NCBI GenBank assembly: GCA_921293015.1
Contig: OV121093.1
Coordinates: 29,212,622-29,276,621, forward strand
Length of the DNA stretch: 64,000 nucleotides
Direction: 5' to 3'
Source of the DNA: Phorcus lineatus
Taxonomy: Eukaryota > Mollusca > Gastropoda > Trochida > Trochidae
The notes under the pieces were generated by a model. It was not told the origin of the DNA, did not search any database, and worked only from the letters and a program-made list of their open reading frames with translations. Positions 34,640 through 46,139 of the stretch are shown one piece after another (position 1 is the first letter of the stretch; every line of letters begins with the position of its first letter). The position numbers were made by a program, and so were the translations under genes.

Positions 34640-35950
34640 ATCAGGGCTGACTAAAGTGTAAAGATTTCATCAACATCAAAATCTGAAGTTGTCTGTTGTG
34701 AAATCTTTAAGTGTAGTTGTGTAGCGATAGCACGATTTTGAGAAGCAAGATAAATGTTCCAATTGCAAGACGATTCTTTTAAAGAATTAGTTTAAAACAA
34801 ACGTTACATGATTGATTTCAACATTATCTCTCCTCTATGATGTGTTTTCTGAATTCAGAACTACGATCATCCGCCTGTTATGACACGTGACATATTGAAG
34901 ACAAATCATTTGCTCCATCTAGGGATTACAAATGAAAAGGGGCATCCGACATCCATCCTTCAGTCAACTCTCTGGTTTTTTAAATTATTTTCTTAAATCA
35001 CTGACTCTTAAACTCTGAAAGTTTGACATTTGATGAGTATAATGTATAGAGTCGGTAACCACGTGGATACTAATTAGGGTCACAATAAAACACCCTTTAA
35101 ATGATTACAAATATTGCAGTTGACACATTCTAAAAGCAATTAGAAACTACTTTCTAAACTATACTTTCTAACATTACTTTAACATCTCATCCATATTTTT
35201 GAATAAATCAATGAGGCAAAGTAATGAGAACACTTAAAGGGACAGAAAAAAATTGTCATTTTGGGCATATAAAACCTGTTTTTATAAAAATGTTATCTTA
35301 AAATAGCTGAAATATTACAAATTAGTGTAGCCGATGTCCATTTATATAACAGAGGTCATTTTACTTATTGCATTCCGAATTTTTGTGATAAAATGTGTTG
35401 GACGCTTGATAAGTGGAATGGCTACTTTCATCTGAGAAAAAATGTTTTATTCTAATATACAGGACAAAAGTCTAAAAAAGCTAGAATCCTGTTTGCAAAC
35501 TTCTTGTCTAATTTGTAATATAAAGTAAATATTTTATGACCCTGTAGTCCCAAATGTGAAATGTTAGATGAAGCTTGATAAGCTACAGAGCCAATAGCGC
35601 TATTCAAACTGTATTCGTCTTTGAATTAACATGACTCTGATTTCGATTTATCAAGAATTTGACCTGTTCTCTTTTGAGGTGGAAGAAAGGGAACAATTTC
35701 GTTAATTTTATTATAATACTTTTCAAATAAAGCTCGCAAATCTGAAATGTATACATGAATATCATAAGACGAAATATCTTGGTTGTTTTTGTGTTCACAA
35801 TAACTGTAATCATATGAAACATAATAGCTAACCTAACCAGATATACAACCTGACATGATTGCACACAATATATGATGTCAGTAAGCTAAACATCTCTATT
35901 TATACAAGGTCGAGTCACCAAGAACTGAACCAACGTGATGACCTGGATTC
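34640..35950. other. Intergenic DNA, no gene seen
   Basis: AT-rich. A short copy of the GATAAGCTACAGAGCCAATAG repeat start lies at 35565-35600. No supported coding frame. Confidence 0.45.
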
Positions 35951-36013
35951 TTGCCAACTACATGCAGTGTGTACATGTCTGTCCTTGTAAATAAGTCAAG
36001 GTAGAAATGTGAA

Positions 36014-36020
36014 TATAAGG
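36014..36020 (+). promoter_or_regulatory. TATA box of the 36-kb gene
   Basis: TATAAGG placed 80 bases before the start codon, leaving a short leader of about 50 nt if transcription starts 30 bases downstream. The 55 bases before it are conserved in the orphan promoter at 33960-34025. Confidence 0.5.
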
Positions 36021-36093
36021 CCCACATTAAGTTTGCCATAACAGTATGTACTGTTCAACATAGAGACAGCTCGGCGTTTGTGTTTCATACACG

Positions 36094-37722
36094 ATGGAGT
36101 TTTACAGGTTATTCTCTGTGTGCATCATTGTTTCTTTGCTGTCTGGTGTCAAGAGTAATGAAAACATTGAACTGCTTAATGACAGAATGGATATTATTGA
36201 AACTGGAGTGGAAATTCTGTCTGACAAGTATGATGATTTTGAAAACAGGATGTTGACTGATAAAGCTGATCTCTTAAACAAACAGGAAAAGAACATTCTC
36301 AAGATGAAAACCGACATGAAGAAGACCATCCGACGATACATCATTGAGTCCTTGTCCGATCTACTGAGAGACGAGTCAGTTGAAGAACTGATTCAGTCTC
36401 AGGTTCTCTCCGAGGTGAGGCACCTCAAACGTGCTAACCATCAGATAAGGAGAGAACTTCATCAGATGTGGACATCCCTCGTACAGGTTGAAGAGGACAA
36501 CAACGTATATAGAAACGGTCTTAAGAAAGGTGACAGACAAAGCACTGGTCTCATGTCTTGTTCTAAGTTTCTTGTAAAATCTGAATTGTTAACGGCTGAA
36601 TTAGCTGATCGTGACCGACAAATCAGGGAACTAAATCACGAACTTAGAGACATGAAGGATTCATGTGAACTGTCATCTAAAGTTACCAATAAAGAAATAA
36701 ATCAACTACGTGATTTGTCTATATTACTGAAATCAGAAAATCTTACAAACAAGCTTGCAAGATATGATCGTCAAATAAATGAACTCAATCTAACTCTAAG
36801 AATACAAAGTGATTCATGTAAATCAAGGAATTCTACAATCAATAAGGAACCTGATTCGGCGTTAAATACAAGACAAACAACTTCAGTGTCTCCTACTACT
36901 ACTGCTGCTGTACCTAGAGCTATAACAACATCTAAACCAAGCACAGAGAGAAGTCGGATACTTGTAGTACCATATTGGAGAAGTGATCGTCTTCAGATGC
37001 GACAGTCCAACATCATCACAAACTCTTTTGACAAATATCCTCATCTGTCTCTTAAGAATTATCAGTCTTCACTCTATGTTTCCAAAATAAACTCTTTGTT
37101 GATTAGTCTTTACAACCCCGACAGGATCATCATCTCAGAACTGAACACTTCCAAAACTGAAACAATAAAACACAATGTTTATACAGTAGGAATGACAGCT
37201 GATGAGGAAAGGGGAATTGTTTTCCTCACAACATTTTATCCTACTAAATCAATCAGTAGAATGACATTGCAGGGGGAAAACTTTACTACCTTAGTGGACT
37301 TGTCAGGTTATGATATGAATCCTCGTGCGATGGCTATAAACCCATCAATAAAGACAATATATGCTGGTAATTATTTTAAACTGTTCAAAGTATTCTATGA
37401 TGGAACTGGTTTGAGGACACTTGACACTGGTTCTGGTATCAACGCAGTAACTCTGGACATTACCAAGGGTTTCCTGTACTACAACAAGGGAGTGAAGCTG
37501 ATGAAAATGTCATTTTCTTTAGAGGTTACTAGTGAAGTGACACAGTTTAACTTTTATATTTGGAATCTGATTTTCCACCAAAATAAAGTGTATTACACGA
37601 GCTGGAGGAAATCCCCCGGTGTACTGGGAGTAGTGGATGTAGAACATAACAGTGTGTCTAGAACACTTCAGACACTGAATGTGACTGGTGTGAGTTTCTA
37701 CTCTATTTGTTTGATTCCTTAA
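36094..37722 (+). CDS. Secreted coiled-coil and beta-propeller protein, intronless
   Basis: 542 residues in one exon. Residues 1-21 form a signal peptide (MEFYRLFSVCIIVSLLSG). Residues 25-245 are heptad-rich coiled coil and include an internal duplication: AELADRDRQIRELNHEL near 168 and NKLARYDRQINELNLTL near 219, each followed by SC, which could make interchain disulfides. Residues 255-287 are a Ser/Thr/Pro linker, likely O-glycosylated. Residues 288-542 resemble a propeller of the LDL-receptor YWTD kind (FYDGTGLRTLDTG, ITKGFLYYN). Several N-glycosylation sites are present. The layout, signal then coiled coil then propeller, resembles oligomeric extracellular recognition proteins such as the olfactomedin group, but the propeller is not that family as far as I can see. 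Function is unknown; an extracellular or matrix role is inferred. A 3' relic of a related gene is at 56522. Confidence 0.82.
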   Translation: MEFYRLFSVCIIVSLLSGVKSNENIELLNDRMDIIETGVEILSDKYDDFENRMLTDKADLLNKQEKNILKMKTDMKKTIRRYIIESLSDLLRDESVEELIQSQVLSEVRHLKRANHQIRRELHQMWTSLVQVEEDNNVYRNGLKKGDRQSTGLMSCSKFLVKSELLTAELADRDRQIRELNHELRDMKDSCELSSKVTNKEINQLRDLSILLKSENLTNKLARYDRQINELNLTLRIQSDSCKSRNSTINKEPDSALNTRQTTSVSPTTTAAVPRAITTSKPSTERSRILVVPYWRSDRLQMRQSNIITNSFDKYPHLSLKNYQSSLYVSKINSLLISLYNPDRIIISELNTSKTETIKHNVYTVGMTADEERGIVFLTTFYPTKSISRMTLQGENFTTLVDLSGYDMNPRAMAINPSIKTIYAGNYFKLFKVFYDGTGLRTLDTGSGINAVTLDITKGFLYYNKGVKLMKMSFSLEVTSEVTQFNFYIWNLIFHQNKVYYTSWRKSPGVLGVVDVEHNSVSRTLQTLNVTGVSFYSICLIP

Positions 37723-37729
37723 CTACAGT

Positions 37730-38570
37730 CAACATGGTTAGATATAGAAGCCTGAATTTATCTTTGTATTATTTTGTTTATTCATACTATTATGTTCATT
37801 TCTTGATTATTGTTTTTGCTATGTGGGAACATTAAAATTAGCATATCACAGCATGTAAACAACAAGTGAACATGTTCTTAAATTCATTTTCAAATCTTGT
37901 AATTTAAGTAATGAAGCAATGTATGGAAGAAGTTGCAATATGAGAAGCATATTTCTTCTCTAGTAAATATGTCTTAAATATTTATGTTTGTTGTATTTAC
38001 ATTTGAATGCCTTTTTACGGGAAACGAATTAGGAAAGTTCAATACTAAGCTCTTAAAGTGTAACAATGCAGGTACATATTTATGTTCTGGTTAAAACATT
38101 TTGTGCTGGAATTTATAAATGTTTGTTTTTAATTGACCCCTAATAAGGTACACTCATGTCCTGCTAGGATAGGCCTTATCGCATTTCCCGTATTATTCTG
38201 TTTTTGTCGTCAAGGCTGCTTTGACTGATAATCAAATGAGAACTCATATTAGAATTGAACATTTTTTGCTGAAGAGGAAGCTGCACTATAATCACTTGTT
38301 GTCAGCAAGGTTTAAATTAGCCAGAGATAGAAACTGAAGCAGTTAAAAGCCAAGCGTGGGAAGATGGGTTAAAATCAATCATACAAGCGCATATGAATAA
38401 ATCTTTAACTCGGTCACGGTAAGCTCGACATTAATAATGTAGCGCCATTTGAATTCAAATTTAAAAAAAACAAAAATAATTTTCTGTATGTTATATATAT
38501 TCTTACTTTTTAAAAAAAATATATCAATTATAACAAATACATTTTTTTTAAAAAGACGTATTGGTGTAGA
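37730..38570. other. 3' flank of the 36-kb gene, no further gene
   Basis: An ATTAAA at about 37831 could serve as a poly(A) signal. Parts of this flank recur in diverged form after the gene relic at 56640-57290. Nothing else was recognised. Confidence 0.45.
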
Positions 38571-38574
38571 ATAT

Positions 38575-38710
38575 CATTTTTGCACTGATTGACCCGCCTG
38601 CTTAGTCAACAAACACGACTCTGCACGTGTTGCACGCGTTTCACGCTTCTCACGAGCTGTCTGTAGGCGTCTGCTTTGCTACAAGAATCAAATCTCCAGG
38701 CATAGTTATA
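38575..38710 (+). repeat. Dispersed repeat, module A
   Basis: TTTTTGCACTGATTGACCC, CTCTGCACGTGTTGCACGC, TCTCACGAGCTGTC, ending in AATCTCCAGGCATAG. Confidence 0.75.
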
Positions 38711-38939
38711 TTTTTCGTAAAGGTGTGTCTTATTGATTTATTTTTGAAAATAAGATTGATTGAATATGACGATAAAACTATGATTTTTAAATACGATTTG
38801 TTTGGGAAATATACACTGAAGTATTTGAAGATGTAATAGTGGGAAAATTAGATTAATTCTATGACAATCTAATATCTCACAGAAATATAACTGTTAAATT
38901 TGTATCACGCCATCTACAATAGTAAATATTCTTGAACTT

Positions 38940-39046
38940 TTTAGAGGGCGGGGCCGTTGCTGGATTCGAACCCACACCTTCAGAGTGAGGCACCACCGTC
39001 AGCATTGACCATATCAGCACCTTACCAACTCGATTATCACGCCTTG
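38940..39046 (-). mobile_element. tRNA-like SINE or tRNA pseudogene
   Basis: On the minus strand an A-box-like AATCGAGTTGGTAAGGTGC and a B-box-like GGGTTCGAATCC are separated by a long insert that recalls a class II (Ser/Leu) tRNA. The two ends do not pair into an acceptor stem, so a working tRNA is unlikely. Confidence 0.5.
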
Positions 39047-39831
39047 ACTTAGCTGCTTGTATTGTCATCGTTCCGTGGTTAAAAAAAATTCTAATGATAT
39101 GCGACATTCATGGCCATGAAGTTCTGCATCTGGCATCACAGCACATCTAAAACGGTATTCACAATAAACATACAGTTATCTGATAAAACGGTTAAATGTT
39201 CATTAACTTCACATTTGAATAGAAACTTTCACTTTTTCTATAGGTATAATTCTATTTTTTCTTCTTTTTTTGGCATCTTTATTATTCTCTCTTAATAAAA
39301 TGATTTTAGACAATATGAATTGAATTTTTCGTTACTTTTTCAGACGCTTCTCTTTCTTGCATTAATCAGTCTTTCTGTCAAGAATGCTTACTTGCTTCAG
39401 AAATATATGTGTAGGCTTCATCACAATCATTGTTTCTGTATAGGAACATACAGATTTATCATTCAAAGAGTTTGATAACAAGCCTCATTTGGTCGTTGAA
39501 GGAAAAAACTGATATTTCTTGTTTTAATAATAGTTCCATTAACACACCAACATCGTTTGGAAAGCCAGAATGTATACAAACATATATTTTGTTTAAGAAT
39601 TGTAATTATCATGCCATCATTTAATTCTAAATATATTGGAACAATATTTGAAATTTCGGCACCAACTAAAATACATTGATACAATCTATGGTTTACTTAA
39701 ATGTTTCCGATTCTAAAATTAGCCAATTTAACTTAAAATGACTTATGACCAAACACATCAATATTTCAACTTTTTAAAAGGACTTTGCTGAATTGATATT
39801 TTTTATATTCCTAAATATACCAACACTTTAG

Positions 39832-40030
39832 TTGGAACTAACTCAGTTGGTAGAGCGTCCACTCCTCTCCTGGGAGTCCGGGGTTCGATTCCTAAGCGTG
39901 TCATAGCAAACTATGTTAAAGATATATATTACTTCTTGCTTGACACTCAGCAATATAAGATAAAACATCACTTGAACTGGCCCGCTGCTTGTGCCGAGAT
40001 TGGTGTAATGACAAGCCAATAAGTAAATAG
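39832..40030 (+). mobile_element. tRNA-derived SINE, family S2
   Basis: Head with CTCAGTTGGTAGAGCG and GGGGTTCGATTCC and an anticodon-like stem (ACTCC and GGAGT), then a body with TTGCTTGACACTCAGCAATA and ending CAAGCCAATAAGTAA. No acceptor stem can be formed. One copy only in the window. Confidence 0.65.
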
Positions 40031-40144
40031 TAACAGAACCCCACCTCGGGTTCAAGTTGGAACCTAAAGGACTCGTCATTCATGATTCGTGAAAGTTATG
40101 GGTCACGTGACTACCCGGGTGTAACAAGTTGTTGTATGACTATC

Positions 40145-40622
40145 CTTGTATCTGTTCCTTTGCCGTTCATTATCTTCTCCAAACCTTGCTGTCAACCGTC
40201 ACATTACATTGTTTTAATACTATAACCACGCTGTTGAATTTGTGCAATTCTCATTGGGTCATTTGAGTATCGATGAAGGGCGCTGTCGTTCTCTATCTTA
40301 TATTCCGAACACGTCACAGGCATTCATTTTCATATACCACTTACCTTGCCTTCTACAAAAAGCGAATCCCGCCAGGGGCTCTGCAATCTTGTCTGCAGTA
40401 GAGAACTGTTCTACACGCAGTCAGGTTTAGGTCCAATGCTACACTGAATTTAAGCGAAGTACCACCAATGGTTCGCTAGTTCCAGCTGATGCTCGCAGGT
40501 TTCACCGCAATTCCTAGCCACAATGGTGTTGTGGGCTTTCTCACTCCAATAATACTAGCAGCCGCGATATAAGTGAAATGCTCTTGAAAGCGGCATAAAA
40601 CACCAACTCATCTCACCTCAAA
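40145..40622 (+). mobile_element. Repeat D followed by headless S1 SINE
   Basis: 40145-40260 is repeat D (AAACCTTGCTGTCAACCGTC, TTGTTTTAATAC). 40362-40622 is S1 starting inside the B-box (GCGAATCCCGCCAGGGGC) and running to the tail (GAAAGCGGCATAAAAC). Confidence 0.75.
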
Positions 40623-40629
40623 AAGTGAA

Positions 40630-41815
40630 AGAGGCGTCCTTAAAATCTCACTTCAAGAATGAAAGTCAGAGGGTTAGAGACTTACCAAGTCCAGCTGACC
40701 CAGCTCAATCGTTGCTCACTGTGGTATAATCATCTTCGTTTGTATTACACACACATACTTTTAAATATTGTTTAAATTGTCCTCTCTTATTTAAATGCTC
40801 AATTTCAGTTCATTAAGATTGCTTTTTTGTAATTTGGAAGTTTAAGTTTGGAATAAATATTCAATCGCAATGCACATAAATTAAAACTAACAATAACAAA
40901 ATATGGCACCCTTCTCTGAAACGAAATTTCCTTTTTAAACAAATCCATAACATTGTTCAATGTGCAAGCCTTTGAAAATAAACAACTGTCGCTGTAGTTG
41001 GTAGTTTGGTGGTTCGAGCCCCACCTGAGTCAGATGAATTTTATCAAAAACTCTAACCTTTACGCAGACGAGCAGGTCAAGATATGAGTTCGATTAACGT
41101 ACCCATTGGGTGTAATGGACAAAACAAGTTACAGATATTGATTTAGTTTATGACATAATTATAAATTCACGCAAATGTTTATCGAATGATGATGCCAAAG
41201 TCAAAATACGAATTCTAAAAAAATCATCCTTTTAAAGACATTACGGCTTTTAGGAAAGATTTTACACAGATCTGCAAATAAGTAAAATATAGATATTTAA
41301 TACTCCTATCCATTATTTTCTGTATTATCTGAATGGTAATACACTCGTGTAAGATTTTTCAAATCAAGCGGGAAGTTATCGATTTCATGTGTGCTACTAA
41401 ATAGCAGGCAAAGCATGCTTCTTTACACGTATCGCATGGATAGCACGTGCAAATAGTGAATCTGGTAACATTTTGAGATAAAAGTATTCCCTAGTTTGTT
41501 CAATTGGAAACAGCACTAAACTAAACTTTAACAGTTAAAGTGTAATGCATTGTTCAATTTATATACACCGTCAACTTGGTTGGTAACTATAACTTATCAG
41601 ATCACTGTATTTAGATTTCAAACAATTAATGGACTTATATAACTAAATCAATAAACTGAGTCTTAAATGAAACTTACATATATACGTTTCCAATTTATCC
41701 TTAAATTATACACCCCTTCAAAGGCTTCTCTTTATATAAAGCCTTTATTTCTCATCTTATAAAAAAAGTTAAAAGTGTTTTGCGGGAAAATCTTAATCCT
41801 GCTATTCAACTATAT
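40630..41815. other. Intergenic DNA, no gene seen
   Basis: A tRNA-like fragment (TAGTTGGTAG and GGTTCGAGCCCC) lies at 40990-41030. The segment 41700-41815 shares the AAGGCTTCTC/AAAGCCTTTA hairpin that precedes module C elsewhere. No coding frame is supported. Confidence 0.4.
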
Positions 41816-41819
41816 TTTA

Positions 41820-42132
41820 TCACTTGAAACCTCGACATTGATTCAACTTTGACGACAGTGGAGATGACTCTGCATGAACTGCACGCTTTTCACGTGCTGC
41901 TCGGGAGCTGTTTATAAATGTAACATAACTGAAACTCCGCCACAACTGACCCCGCTGCACAAACATATACTGGACTAATACAAAGGTCTGGTGCGATGCA
42001 CCTGTGTTACAAGATCAGGTCCGCACAAAACGGTGCGTTTAATTACTGAGAACGGCATGCTTCGAACTTATGCTGTAGAAATTCATTCACTAGGATATTG
42101 AATTGAAATGAGCTTGTTACATAATCTAGAAT
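41820..42132 (+). repeat. Dispersed repeat, module C (long copy), interrupted
   Basis: Matches 1-310 of the window nearly end to end, including ACTGGACTAATACA and GAGAACGGCATGCTT. A small transposon has inserted at its right end (42133). Confidence 0.8.
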
Positions 42133-42429
42133 TACCGTATTTCCTCGAATAGACGCCGGGCCTCGAATAGACGCCGGGTCTCGAATAGACGCCGGGTGTA
42201 TGGCTGTTTTAGTAAATACACGCCGGGGCCTCGAATACACGCCGTGTCTCGTATACACTCCGGGTGATCAGTTGATTAATTAATGCCCCCGTAGTTGAAT
42301 GCAATGTTTGAGGTTGTGACGTGGACGAAATTTCCTACTAACAAACGAATAGACGCGGGCCTCGAATAGACGCCGGGTCTCGAATACACGCCGGGAGTAA
42401 AGGGGGCGTCTATTCGAGGAAATACGGTA
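42133..42429. mobile_element. TA-flanked MITE
   Basis: Perfect inverted ends TACCGTATTTCCTCGAATAG, 297 bp apart. The interior is repeated GAATAGACGCCGGG units in direct order, giving many near-identical 15-mers. TA at both ends suggests a Tc1/mariner-like target, but the superfamily is not certain. Confidence 0.85.
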
Positions 42430-42984
42430 CATTGTTATTTATAAACAAATTACGTAAAATCATAACACTGAGCTTGTGATTGATGTATTACTGATATCGT
42501 TGGAATAGTCTCCATTAAGATATTTTTTATTTCAATTAAAATTACCATTTCTTTTCAATCTGGAAAATCGAGGTTCTCCATTACAGCAACACTCATGTTC
42601 GTATGTCCTGCACTTATGTTCCGATGTTGGCGTTATATATCAAATATCTAAATTATTTCTTGGAAATGTGACGTTTCGGTGTGTCGATACTAAGACAGTT
42701 ATCGATCCCTTCCCATTGTAAAGTCTTTATCAAAACTATATTCTTTTACCAGATTTTTGTATTACGAGTAAATTGTAAAAGCACCATCTCATGCATGTAT
42801 ACGCTTGCCTTCATGGAATAATTTGTATCACTTGCTAGACAATGGTGCTGGTATTTATACATGATGTGTAATAAGGAAGTTGACTTTACATAAGAACTTG
42901 TTTTTCTTCAATTGTCCATGGTTAATTGCTATCATAATTGAAATATGATTATCATGGAATACGAAATCGAGTTCACATATAGAG

Positions 42985-43330
42985 ATTATTACCCGAGGAA
43001 GTGTGTCATATGACTTTTACGAAATGAGTGCGAATTTTTTTATTACCCGAGCGAGAGTGAGAGTTATACAGAACTTCGCACGAGTTTCGTACAAGTCATG
43101 ACACATTTCAGAGGGTTATAATTTCTTTATTACCGATTCTATTTCATGTAAAACACGGAAAGCGGCCTGCTTTCTTTGACGTTACGAACAATGGTTTGAT
43201 GACGTCACAGACGACATCATACGGTAACTAACGCTGAAACAATCGTAGCTAGGCAAACATTGATACGTGCACATGTGCTCATATTGAAAATATATCATTA
43301 CTTATGATTAACCATAAGGGTAATAAAAAT
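42985..43330. mobile_element. Possible foldback element
   Basis: ATTATTACCCGAGGAAGTG...GTGCGAA on the left pairs with TTCGCACGAG...CAGAGGGTTATAAT at 43075-43130. A further CCCGAGCGAGAG block lies between and a GGGTAATAA lies at 43318. The borders are unclear. Confidence 0.45.
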
Positions 43331-43399
43331 TCATACAACATATGCAGTTTGCTTTTTACCTTTTACCCCTATTGCATAAGAATTCATTTCCAATAGTTC

Positions 43400-44300
43400 G
43401 TAGACTCGAGAAGTAGAGGGCCGACTCAACTTGCAACAATCTACTAATCAAAGATCTACTCAACTTGCCAGGTAATATAGAGCCGACTCAACTCCAATGG
43501 GAATATAAGGATGACTCAATTCACGTGCAGGGTAGGCCCGACCCGTCTTCCTGGACAGTAATAGGTTGACGAAACGCCCCAGGCACAATAGGTTACAATT
43601 CAACAACGGGCAGTATAGGCTACAATTTGATGCCCGGCAGTATAGGCTACATTTGAACTCCGGGCAGTATAGGTTACATTTCAACTCCGGGCAGTATAGG
43701 CTTCACTTGAACTCCGGGCAGTATAGGCTACATTTGAACTCCGGGCAGTATAGGTTACATTTCAACTCCGGGCACTATAGGCTACATTTGAACTCCGGGC
43801 AGTATAGGCTACATTTGAACTCCGGGCAGTATAGGTTACATTTCAACTCCGGGCACTATAGGCTACACTTGAACTCCGGGCACTATAGGCTACACTTGAA
43901 CTCCGGGCAGTTTAGGTTACAGTTCAACTCAGGGCCATATAGGTTACAATTCACCGCGGGCAATTTAGGCTTGAATGCAACTCTGGGCAGTATAGGGGAC
44001 GATTCAACCCCGTGCAGTATAGGTTACAATTCAACACCGGGCAATATAGGCTACACTTCAACAGCGGGCAATATAGGCTACAATTGAACTCTGGGCAGCA
44101 TAGGGGACGATTCAACTCCGGGCAGTAAAGGTTACAAATCAACGCCGGGAAATATAGGTTACAATTCAACTCTTGGCAGTACATAGGGGCGATTCAACTC
44201 CTGGCAGTTTAGGGGAAATGTTTCACTCTGCGCAGAATAGGAGATAATTCTATGGATCATGGACAGCATACAGCATGTAAACTCCCCTTGCCCTGGAGTA
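43400..44300 (+). repeat. 27-bp satellite array
   Basis: The core array (43590-44220) repeats CTCCGGGCAGTATAGGCTAC plus TTTGAA about 23 times; diverged units (GACTCAACT words) extend to both sides. The unit length is a multiple of three, so a frame of 174 codons is open on the plus strand and shorter ones on the minus strand. I treat these as by-products, not genes. Confidence 0.92.
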
Positions 44301-44398
44301 TAGGGCTGGCTCAATTGCAATTGGACTGTTTGGGGTCGGGGAGTGTAATGTTTATTGACCTCCCCGGGAAAATTTTAACCTCAGAGGCAATATCATAG

Positions 44399-46131
44399 AC
44401 ATCTTCCTACGCTAAGCTTTACTATTGCCAGTTTGAAACTGTCCAAGTTAACCCTTGCTGCCGAGATAAGACTTTTCTGGCTTGATACCAGCGCCCTCAC
44501 TGGCGAGTTTTAGTTATCTCCAGTTACCTCCCTTACTATGGCCAATCGGCGACGCCGTGTCATGTGCGACATAATCAATGGCCGCGCCCATTGAAAGTGA
44601 CCTGTTTGATCAGGTTACAAAGAAGTTGGCATTGCAAACCTTTCAAACAAAAGTTCATAAATGTATTGATGGACGGAAAAGATGTTTTTGTTGTTATTAG
44701 GACCATTTTGGTAAATAAATAACATATGACTGCGCCCCATATATTTTCCAAAGGGAAGTATATAGGCCCATTTATCGTGGCCGTTACCATTATATAATTG
44801 TATTGTATCATCAAATAAGTACAGTTTACACATCGTTTATTTTTATATAGCTGAAAAATTATCCTGAAAACTATGTGAAAATCAAAATTAAAGGTGAGAA
44901 AATATTTTTAGACATACAATGAATAGTATATATTGTCTATGCAATGTATATCAACAGAGGTGCCCTATTATCCGTGCAATTATGATTTAATTGACAGATA
45001 AATATACGTGTACGAAACAAAGTAATACCATCATTACAATAAATTTAATTTAATTTTAGTTGATATTAAGATTAGATAAAAGAATTTGCGAAACTACGAA
45101 AAATATTCTGGTACAATTACTACAAAAATGGACGTAACTTGTCTTAATTTTACCGGGCACACCTTTTTAGTTAGTAAGCTTTGACACCATATCAAAAACA
45201 TAACAATTGTCTATCTTTATCATGTGCACAATTCTCATTTTTTATAATCCAACTGTTCACAAACACTCGTACAAACAAAACGGGAAATATTTCACGGAGA
45301 AATAATAATTTTGATATCAAAGCACATTCCAAGTACTAAAGTAATATTTTCAAAAACGAAAATGACCCAGTGAAATCAGTGAAAATGGAAGTAAATATAA
45401 CAATGATTCACTTTTTTAATTTTTTTTATCGACGAAATGATGGTTAAATGGTACACGTCAACATACCTGGCTCTTGATACCAAGAAGTAAAGTTTTTTGA
45501 GAGTAACGTTTACTACCGCATTACAACGAGGTCGTAGGCTACTACATTTCGATTGTCATGACATCGCGAGATGTTCAAATTTTAACGGTTAATTTAATCA
45601 AAATTTAAATATTGTTTCTGTTCAACGGGTATTCAATAAAGTATTTGCAATCACGAAAGATAAAACAATCGTACAATGGCAGGAATTGAAGTCTTGCCGG
45701 GCGTATTGCATCGAGTCGGTGCTTCAAATCATGGTCAATTTTATTGAGCTTGATAAGTTTAACGAAGCAATTTAATAATAAATTCTTTGACAGACCGCCG
45801 TCCGCTATAGGGTTGTAGAAAATAATGACGCAAATTGACTATAAACATAAATGAACTTGAATATATTTTTCATCGCTTGTAGGCGGCACTTTCTATTTAC
45901 AAATCTTTCAGTCGACGGACTGCGACATTGGCGCAGCCATGTTTGTTCGAGTCCCCGGACGTAGCTTTTGCTAGGAGCTTTCTGATTGGACTATCTAATT
46001 CCTTTGCAGTGAGCTAGAGAGCTAGCACAGGAACGTCTTGTCTCAGCAGCAAGGGTTAACTTGGACAGTTGGAGACTGGCAAACCTTAAGCTTGAGCTTA
46101 AGTAACCTTAAGCTTTGCGTAGAAAGATGTA
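44399..46131. mobile_element. piggyBac-like non-autonomous element at the centre of a hairpin
   Basis: The inner element, 44452-46055, is bounded by TTAA on each side and begins CCCTTGCTGCCGAGATAAG, ending in the complement of CCCTTGCTGCTGAGACAAG. TTAACCC-type ends are typical of piggyBac. Outside the TTAA sites the flanks are also inverted (GCCAGTTTGAAACTGTCCAAG-like on the left, its complement on the right) for another 50-70 bp, so TTAA sits at the centre of a larger palindrome. There is no transposase. A 72-codon frame at 44615-44833 (minus, MCKLYLFDD) points to the left end, as does the frame in element Y to its own end. Confidence 0.75.
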
Positions 46132-46139
46132 TCATAGAC

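Noticed and set aside
43566..44087. 173-codon plus-strand open frame with a repetitive protein
   Set aside because: It coincides exactly with the 27-bp satellite. Openness follows from a stop-free unit of 27 bases, and the minus strand is open as well.
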